64,000 nt of DNA, from positions 18,841-82,840 of the forward strand of contig CALWIO010000006.1 of NCBI GenBank assembly GCA_944380765.1. The letters are read 5' to 3'. The DNA comes from an uncultured Clostridia bacterium (GTDB lineage: Bacteria > Bacillota > Clostridia > Oscillospirales > Acutalibacteraceae). Made by a program: the position numbers and the translations under genes. Under the pieces are notes generated by a model. The model saw nothing but the letters and a program-made list of their open reading frames with translations. It did not search any database and was not told where the DNA came from. How positions within the stretch are numbered: the stretch's first letter is position 1; every line of letters begins with the position of its first letter. Shown in pieces: positions 58,571 through 64,000 of this stretch.

Positions 58571-59677
58571 TTGAAAAAAGCTCCGTTTGATATTGAGGAA
58601 ATTACCGGGCAGTTCGGTTTTACAGGAGATTTCACCGGGTATGAAAAAATTGACAACGGCCATATCAACTCGACCTTTGTTCTGTTTTTTGAAAAAGACG
58701 GCAAAACCGAGAAGTTTGTGCTGCAAAAAATCAATACTTCCGTTTTCACCGACCCCGAAAAGCTGATGGACAACATTGTGGGGGTAACGGAGCATATCCG
58801 CGGCAAAGCCGAAAAAAGCTGTGCCTACGCGAACCGCTGCACTCTTACTTTTCTGCCCTGCAAAAGCGGCAGATATTTTTACCGTGACGCCAACGGCGGC
58901 TGCTGGCGCGTTTATGTTTACATTGACGATGTTTACACCTGCAACATAATCGACAGCGCGGAGGTTTTCTGCAACGCGGGCATAGCCTTCGGCGATTTTC
59001 AGAATATACTTGCCGATTTTGACATCAGCCGTTTAAACGAAACAATCCCGAAATTTCACGACACGGTTTCCCGTTTTGAGGATTTGAAAAAAGCGGTGGT
59101 TGAAAACCGTTCAGGCAGGCTTTCGCTTGTGCGTGACGAAGTGGATTTCGCCCTCTCGCGCGAGCCTTACGCTCACACTCTTGTGGATATGATTAAAAGC
59201 GGAGAGCTGCCGCTGAGAGTTACCCATAACGACACAAAGCTCAACAATATTCTTTTTGACAACACCAGCAACAAGGGTATCTGCATTATTGACCTTGACA
59301 CGGTTATGCCCGGTCTTTCGCTCTATGATTTCGGCGACAGCATACGCTTTGGGGCGAACACCGCCGCCGAGGACGAAAAGGACCTTTCAAAGGTATCTTT
59401 GAGCCTTGAACTTTTTGAGGCGTATACCAAAGGCTACCTTCAAAGCGCGGGACAGGCTCTGTGCGCTCTTGAAAAAGAATATCTCACATTTTCCGCCATG
59501 CTTATGACCTATGAGTGCGGAATAAGATTTTTAACCGACTATTTAAACGGCGACACATATTTTAAAACCGACTATCCCGAACACAATCTTGTTCGCTGCC
59601 GCACTCAGTTCGCCCTTGTAAAGGATATGGAGAAAAAAGAACGGCAAATGAAGGAAATCACCGAAAAATACTGCTGA
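58571..59677 (+). CDS. Aminoglycoside-phosphotransferase-fold kinase, N-acetylhexosamine kinase (NahK)-like
   Basis: 368 residues. The choline/aminoglycoside-kinase fold: IDNGHINSTFVLFFEKDG, FVLQKINTSVFTDPEKLMDN, catalytic loop LRVTHNDTKLNNILFD and metal motif CIIDLDTVMPGL. The NGHINxTF and LQKINTxVFxDP motifs are those of NahK-type kinases that phosphorylate GlcNAc/GalNAc at C1 in mucin or milk-sugar use; this specificity is inferred. The start is TTG, six nt after GAGGTG. It is a single gene with its own terminator. Confidence 0.8.
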   Translation: MKKAPFDIEEITGQFGFTGDFTGYEKIDNGHINSTFVLFFEKDGKTEKFVLQKINTSVFTDPEKLMDNIVGVTEHIRGKAEKSCAYANRCTLTFLPCKSGRYFYRDANGGCWRVYVYIDDVYTCNIIDSAEVFCNAGIAFGDFQNILADFDISRLNETIPKFHDTVSRFEDLKKAVVENRSGRLSLVRDEVDFALSREPYAHTLVDMIKSGELPLRVTHNDTKLNNILFDNTSNKGICIIDLDTVMPGLSLYDFGDSIRFGANTAAEDEKDLSKVSLSLELFEAYTKGYLQSAGQALCALEKEYLTFSAMLMTYECGIRFLTDYLNGDTYFKTDYPEHNLVRCRTQFALVKDMEKKERQMKEITEKYC

Positions 59678-59686
59678 GAAAAAGCC

Positions 59687-59717
59687 AAAGCGTTCCGGAA
59701 AAACCGGAACGCTTTTT
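59687..59717 (+). terminator. Terminator of the NahK-like gene
   Basis: AAAGCGTTCCGG, loop of five A, perfect complement, T-run. Confidence 0.9.
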
Positions 59718-59863
59718 TGTTTGTATTATATTTATTGACGGAAAATTTTCGGCAACGAATACGCGCGGCAAATCCTAAATACGAATATCAGGTTAAACCC
59801 GGGCATTTTATCTGCCGTTATCCGCCCTCATATTTTCGCCGGAATTTTGTTTTCCGCCATAAT

Positions 59864-60319
59864 TTACGCCTTTCTTTTGCCGGTTATCTCGTCAACGGAG
59901 AGCTTCCATACGGCTGTTCTTTTAAGGCTTGCCGCTACCGCTTTTTCAAAATTACCCATATTTTCGGGAGTATGGCGCAGGCAGAGAATTTCAAGGGCGT
60001 GAATTTTCTCGTCCTCATTTGTCACCTCTGAAAGCTCGCCGAATATTACCGCCGACTCAAATTTTGTGGTAAACTTATCCTTTTGCCGCTCGGTGTCGCC
60101 CACGCAGAAGAGGCAGCCCTTACTGTTCGCCTTGAAGCAGTCGATTTTTCTGCCCTCCATAGCGCTGTGAAAATAAATGTTTTCTCCCTCGCGCACAACG
60201 CTCAGCGCAACCGCGTAGGGCTCGTTTTCGGGCGTGATTACCGAAAGCACCGCGTATTCGCATTTGTCGGCAATTTCAAGCGCTTCTTTACGGCTTATCT
60301 CTCTGTCTTTTCTTCTCAA
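59864..60319 (-). CDS. Pyridoxamine 5'-phosphate oxidase-like flavin-binding protein
   Basis: 151 residues. A split-barrel FMN-binding fold (EYAVLSVITPENEPYAVALS, NIYFHSAMEGRKIDCFKANS, TKFESAVIFGELSEV) of the NimA/PNPOx-like group; such proteins reduce flavins, nitro compounds or haem in anaerobes. The physiological substrate is unknown. Start TTG at 60319 has AGAGG nine nt upstream. Confidence 0.85.
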   Translation of the reverse strand: MRRKDREISRKEALEIADKCEYAVLSVITPENEPYAVALSVVREGENIYFHSAMEGRKIDCFKANSKGCLFCVGDTERQKDKFTTKFESAVIFGELSEVTNEDEKIHALEILCLRHTPENMGNFEKAVAASLKRTAVWKLSVDEITGKRKA

Positions 60320-60385
60320 AAAAATCACCTCTGTGAAGTATCTGCATAAGTAGTTTATCACAGAGGCGCTGCTTTTACAAGCGTT

Positions 60386-60961
60386 TTAAATCAGCAGAGG
60401 CTGAATCTGTTTGCCCTCTTCGAGAGCCGCCTGCAAAGCGTCAGCCGTTTTATCAAAATCGGCTACTATTGAGTTTGGTTTTAAAACGCAGTCGTCCTGG
60501 CGCATAGGCACAAAAAAGATGTTTTTGCAGTTCATTAAAAGTCCTATGTTCTTTGCCGCCGCGCCGAGCGCGTCGTTTGTGGACACGGCTATTACCACCG
60601 GCCGGGCGTTTCTTAAATGCGCCTTTGCCGCGAGCGTTACGCTGGTATCCGTTATTCCGTTTGCCATTTTGCCGAGGGTATTGCCCGTGCAGGGCGCTAT
60701 TACAAGAGCGTCCAGCAGTTTTTTGGGCCCTATCGGCTCGGCGCAGGTCAGCGTGTGAATTACCTCTTCACCGCATATTTTTTCAAGTTCGTCTATAAAA
60801 TCACGGGCCGCTCCGAAGCGCGTATCCGTGGAATAAGCCGTCTGTGACATTATGGGTATTACCCGGTAGCCTCTTTTTTTGAGCTCTGCCGCCTGCGCGA
60901 CCGCTTTTTTAAATGTGCAGAAAGAACCGCACATGGCAAAGCCCACCGTTTTGCTGCTCAT
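60386..60961 (-). CDS. dpaB: Dipicolinate synthase subunit B
   Basis: 191 residues; the flavoprotein subunit (SpoVFB) that with DpaA makes dipicolinic acid for the spore core. KTVGFAMCGSFCTFKKAVAQ, ALVIAPCTGNTLGKMANGIT, and STNDALGAAAKNIGLLMNCK are diagnostic. Overlaps dpaA by four bases. Presence implies endospore formation with DpaAB rather than the alternative EtfA route. Confidence 0.94.
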   Translation of the reverse strand: MSSKTVGFAMCGSFCTFKKAVAQAAELKKRGYRVIPIMSQTAYSTDTRFGAARDFIDELEKICGEEVIHTLTCAEPIGPKKLLDALVIAPCTGNTLGKMANGITDTSVTLAAKAHLRNARPVVIAVSTNDALGAAAKNIGLLMNCKNIFFVPMRQDDCVLKPNSIVADFDKTADALQAALEEGKQIQPLLI

Positions 60962-61815
60962 TCGCTTTCCTCCCCTTGCAGATAATCTTCAATTTTTTTG
61001 CCTATAATTTCGCCCGCTGTTTTAGGCGTGTATTTTCCGGGCAGTCCGAACGCCTTTATAACATCGGTCGAGTTTTTCCGAGCCTCTTCAAAATCCACTC
61101 CGTAGGGGGCGGAGGCAAGCTCAATAATCTTGGCTTCCCTGCCGAGCTTCTTTATAATTTCCGCGCCGATAATCTGTGAAGGGACGGTATTTATTATAAT
61201 ATCAAAATTTCCGGCGTCGGTTAAAAGCCGCTCGATAGGGTAAGCGCGGCAGCCCTTTATTTCGGCGTCCTCACGCTGAGAGGCGCTGCGGGCAAACACA
61301 GTCACCGAGCATGACAGCGCGCTGAGCACGGCGGCGGTTTCCCTTGCCACCCTGCCGTAGCCGGTTATGGCGTACCGCCCCATGGGAAGCGCGAAATCTA
61401 TGTGTTCAAGCAGTATTTTAAGCGCTCCGAATGAAGTCAGCACGGCGTTTTTTTCAATAAACTCCGAGTCATAGTAGTCCTCAAAGGGAATGTCGCTCTC
61501 CCTGAGCCTTGACAGCAGCTCGCCCTTTATTATCCCTCCGAACACAATGTTTTCTCGTCCTAACAGGCTCACGACTCTCTCTATTGGCAGCTCTTTTTTT
61601 GAAAAAGGCATATTTACCGTTTTTCCGTTTCTTGTGGCGGGCAGCGGCAAAATCACTGCGGACGAAGGCTTTATGAGCGCTTTTAAGCGGTCGCTGTCGT
61701 CGTCCCAGTCAAAAAGTCCGTAGGAATCCGTTTCAAATCCCTTATCGGCGAGATACGCCTTTAAATATTTCTGTCTTTTATCGCCGCCCACAATAACGAT
61801 GTTTCTGTTCTTCAT
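60958..61815 (-). CDS. dpaA: Dipicolinate synthase subunit A
   Basis: 285 residues; a Rossmann-type dehydrogenase. IVIVGGDKRQKYLKAYLADK at the N-terminus, a second nucleotide site YAITGYGRVARETAAVLSAL, and DIIINTVPSQIIG. It acts in the mother cell late in sporulation. Preceded by a sigma-K-like promoter; AAGGGGAA before the ATG. Confidence 0.94.
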   Translation of the reverse strand: MKNRNIVIVGGDKRQKYLKAYLADKGFETDSYGLFDWDDDSDRLKALIKPSSAVILPLPATRNGKTVNMPFSKKELPIERVVSLLGRENIVFGGIIKGELLSRLRESDIPFEDYYDSEFIEKNAVLTSFGALKILLEHIDFALPMGRYAITGYGRVARETAAVLSALSCSVTVFARSASQREDAEIKGCRAYPIERLLTDAGNFDIIINTVPSQIIGAEIIKKLGREAKIIELASAPYGVDFEEARKNSTDVIKAFGLPGKYTPKTAGEIIGKKIEDYLQGEESE

Positions 61816-61851
61816 AAAAATTTCCCCTTAAAGTGAGATTGCCCTGCAATC

Positions 61852-61879
61852 TATCCTATGTTTTTTGTAAAAAATGGTG
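61852..61879 (-). promoter_or_regulatory. Sigma-K-type promoter of dpaAB
   Basis: On the minus strand -35 CACC (61876-61879) and -10 CATAGGATA (61852-61860), fitting the sporulation sigma-K consensus AC-N16-CATAnnnTA. No good sigma-A promoter precedes dpaA. Confidence 0.7.
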
Positions 61880-61888
61880 ATTGGGGGG

Positions 61889-61917
61889 TTTAAAAATCGC
61901 GGGTTATGCAATATAAT
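61889..61917 (+). promoter_or_regulatory. Promoter of murC-ung
   Basis: TTTAAA (61889-61894), 17 bp, TATAAT (61912-61917). Confidence 0.55.
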
Positions 61918-61952
61918 AGAAACAAAAAATACAGCCGAAAGGATTTGTAAAA

Positions 61953-63329
61953 ATGAACGATATAGCAACCGCTCTTAAAAACGCGAAGAATATTCATTTT
62001 ATAGGAATAGGCGGAAGCGGAATGTGTCCTCTTGCCGAGATTCTGCACAGCAAGGGCTATCATCTTCAAGGCTCCGACAATAACGAAAGCTCCATACTCG
62101 AAAGAATCCGCAAAATGGGGATAAAGGTTATGATGGGGCAGCGTCCCGAAAACATTGAGGGCGCCGATATGGTTGTATATTCAGCCGCCATAGCCAAGGA
62201 CAATCCCGAGCTTGCAGCCGCAGTCAAAAGCGGTATTCCCACATTTCAGCGCGCGGAGCTTTTCGGCGAGGTTTCAAGGCATTTTGAAAACTGCGTAGGA
62301 ATATGCGGAACGCACGGCAAAACAACCGTCACCTCGCTTACCGTTCAGATTATGCTGGGCGCCGGTCTTGACCCCTCGGCGGTGATAGGCGGAAAGCTGC
62401 CGCTTATTGACAGCTACGGCAGAGTGGGAGCGACCGAAAATTTTGTGTGCGAAGCCTGCGAGTTTGCCGACACCTTTTTGCACCTTTCGCCCAATGTAGC
62501 CGTAATTTTAAACATTGACGAGGACCATCTGGAATATTTCAAGACAATGGATAACCTTATACTCAGCTTTACAAAATTCGCGAATATGGCGAAAAGCGCT
62601 GTTATTTACAACGGCGATGACGAAAACACCCTTAAAGCGCTCAAAAACATTTCGGGCAAGGAAATGATAAGCTTCGGCTTTGACCGCTCAAACGATTACT
62701 ACGCCGACAATATTGAGGAGTACAAGGGCGCTTTTGAAAAATTCGATGTGTTTTACCGGGGGAAATGTTTGGGCAGGGTTGCCCTTTTAATTCCCGGCAG
62801 GCACAATATTTTAAACGCGCTTGCGGCTGTTGCCGCCTCCATGTATTCGGGAGCCGATTTTGAAGCCTGCCGCAGGGGGATTGAGAGCTTCCGCGGCGCG
62901 GGAAGGCGCTTTGAGCATCTGGGCACATACCGTGGAATTGAGTTTATTGACGATTACGCCCATCACCCGGCGGAGCTTAAAGTCACCCTTGACGCCGCTA
63001 TGAAAATGGGATTCAGGACTGTTTGGGCGGTGTTTCAGCCCTTTACCTATTCCCGTACAGAAATGCACTTTGACGAGTTTGTGGATGTGCTGAAAATTCC
63101 CGACCGCTGCGTTATGACCGAAATTATGGGTTCAAGGGAAGTAAATGTGCACGATATTCACACGGCAGCCCTTGCGGAGAAAATACCGGGTTCGGTCTGG
63201 TTTAACACCTTTGAAGAGGTCTGCCGCTATGTGCTTGACAGGGCAAAAGAGGGCGATTTAGTACTGACAATGGGCTGCGGCGACATTTACAAAGCCGCTT
63301 ACATGATGATTGACGAGCTGAAAAAATGA
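61953..63329 (+). CDS. murC: UDP-N-acetylmuramate--L-alanine ligase
   Basis: 458 residues; adds L-Ala to UDP-MurNAc in peptidoglycan synthesis. KNIHFIGIGGSGMCPLAEIL, ATP site CGTHGKTTVTSLTVQ, LNIDEDHLEYF, GAGRRFEHLG, and IDDYAHHPAELKVTL are intact. GAAAGG upstream. It stands outside a dcw cluster, coupled to ung. Confidence 0.96.
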   Translation: MNDIATALKNAKNIHFIGIGGSGMCPLAEILHSKGYHLQGSDNNESSILERIRKMGIKVMMGQRPENIEGADMVVYSAAIAKDNPELAAAVKSGIPTFQRAELFGEVSRHFENCVGICGTHGKTTVTSLTVQIMLGAGLDPSAVIGGKLPLIDSYGRVGATENFVCEACEFADTFLHLSPNVAVILNIDEDHLEYFKTMDNLILSFTKFANMAKSAVIYNGDDENTLKALKNISGKEMISFGFDRSNDYYADNIEEYKGAFEKFDVFYRGKCLGRVALLIPGRHNILNALAAVAASMYSGADFEACRRGIESFRGAGRRFEHLGTYRGIEFIDDYAHHPAELKVTLDAAMKMGFRTVWAVFQPFTYSRTEMHFDEFVDVLKIPDRCVMTEIMGSREVNVHDIHTAALAEKIPGSVWFNTFEEVCRYVLDRAKEGDLVLTMGCGDIYKAAYMMIDELKK

Positions 63330-63994
63330 TTACTTTCAACAACAACTGGGACCAGCTTTTAAAAGACGAATTTCAAAAGCCGTATTATCTTAATCTGCGG
63401 AAATTTCTTGCGGCTGAATATAAGAGCAAAAGAATTTATCCGCCCATGAACGATATTTTCAACAGCCTTAAATACACCGACTACCGCGATGTGCGTGTGG
63501 TAATTCTGGGGCAGGACCCGTATCATCAGCCCTTGCAGGCGCACGGGCTTGCCTTTTCGGTAAAAAAAGGCGTTTTGCCTCCGCCCTCGCTTCAGAATAT
63601 ATATAAGGAAATCACCGCCGAGTTCGGTTTTCCCGCTCCCGAACACGGGGAGCTTACCTGCTGGGCAAAGCAGGGAGTTCTGCTTTTGAACACGGTGCTG
63701 ACTGTGCGCGAGGGCGCCCCCAACAGCCACAAGGGAATGGGCTGGGAAATTTTCACCGACCATATAATATCCCTTTTGAACGCCCGCCCCGAGCCTATGG
63801 TATTCCTGCTGTGGGGAGCGAACGCCAAGGCAAAGCAAAAGCTGATAACAAATCCGGCTCATCTGGTGCTGACCTCGGCTCACCCGAGCCCCCTCTCCGC
63901 ATATAACGGATTTTTCGGCAACGGCCATTTTAAAAAGGCCAATGAGTTTTTAATTTCCTGCGGCAAGGGCGAAATTGACTGGCGCGTTGTTTAA
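63326..63994 (+). CDS. ung: Uracil-DNA glycosylase
   Basis: 222 residues; removes uracil from DNA. Catalytic water-activating motif VVILGQDPYHQPLQAHGLAF and the DNA-intercalating HPSPLSAYNGFFG motif are complete. Overlaps murC by four bases (ATGA), so the two are co-translated. Ends six bases before the window edge. Confidence 0.97.
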   Translation: MITFNNNWDQLLKDEFQKPYYLNLRKFLAAEYKSKRIYPPMNDIFNSLKYTDYRDVRVVILGQDPYHQPLQAHGLAFSVKKGVLPPPSLQNIYKEITAEFGFPAPEHGELTCWAKQGVLLLNTVLTVREGAPNSHKGMGWEIFTDHIISLLNARPEPMVFLLWGANAKAKQKLITNPAHLVLTSAHPSPLSAYNGFFGNGHFKKANEFLISCGKGEIDWRVV

Positions 63995-64000
63995 TTTTTT

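Noticed and set aside
63359..63928. A 189-codon frame antisense to ung
   Set aside because: Shadow of uracil-DNA glycosylase.

Overview
The window is about 64 kb of chromosome from a spore-forming, anaerobic, low-to-mid GC Firmicute. It most likely belongs to class Clostridia, plausibly the Oscillospirales/Ruminococcaceae-type gut lineages; that placement is an inference from gene content. Supporting markers are a PolC-type replicase, dipicolinate synthase (dpaAB) with a sigma-K-like promoter, oxygen-sensitive class III ribonucleotide reductase, a membrane pyrophosphatase, rubrerythrin, a T-box valS leader, and DUF4364 and DUF6514-like proteins. Promoters closely follow TTGACA-17-TATAAT, and many start codons are TTG or GTG preceded by strong Shine-Dalgarno sequences.

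Layout. 1-2.3 kb: the 5' part of a CoA-transferase gene, divergent from a GPH-family sugar transporter. 2.3-6.5 kb: nrdG, then nrdD-trxB, with two NrdR boxes 32 bp apart in front of nrdD; NrdD carries a fused C-terminal thioredoxin-like domain. 6.5-9.1 kb: small genes (DUF6514-like, ogt, an XRE membrane regulator, GNAT) and tRNA-Val. 9.1-12.1 kb: an accessory-looking patch made of a decapitated GH30 glycosidase remnant, a rubrerythrin with rubredoxin domains at both ends, an AT-rich non-coding stretch with inverted repeats, and an XRE membrane regulator. It ends at the 3' side of tRNA-Pro. 12.3-15.4 kb: a cysteine synthase-family gene and hppA.

15.6-19.9 kb holds the most unusual locus. It is a compact six-gene cassette of sigma-region-4-like protein, coiled-coil protein, tail-fibre-like protein, GH25 endolysin, XhlA-like protein and holin. 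It is transcribed from a sigma-A promoter with a perfect LexA-type palindrome just downstream of the -10 box, and it ends at a strong terminator. No capsid, terminase or integrase gene is nearby, so it looks like a stand-alone SOS-inducible lysis/fibre module or the domesticated remnant of a phage. Next to it is a secreted, acidic, membrane-anchored protein with its own promoter.

20-29.3 kb: the rimP-nusA-rnpM-ylxQ-infB-rbfA-nrnA-truB-ribF translation operon, with an iron-containing alcohol dehydrogenase attached at the end. 29.4-30.8 kb: a PadR regulator with a palindromic operator, a HAAS/DUF1700-like membrane protein and a lipoprotein. 30.8-38.8 kb: T-box valS, and upstream of it a yebC-glf-GT2-HAD-DUF4364-comFC run. 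39-40.4 kb: uxaC. 40.5-48.3 kb: a histidine operon hisZGDCBAIE that lacks both IGP synthase genes (hisF and hisH) and ends with an M20 peptidase, under a palindromic operator. 48.3-58.4 kb: pyrH-frr-uppS-cdsA-dxr-rseP-ispG-polC, in which PolC lacks the usual exonuclease domain inserted in PHP. 58.5-64 kb: a NahK-like kinase, a flavin-binding PNPOx-like protein, dpaAB, and murC-ung.

All functions are assigned by reading motifs in the translations; no database search was run.
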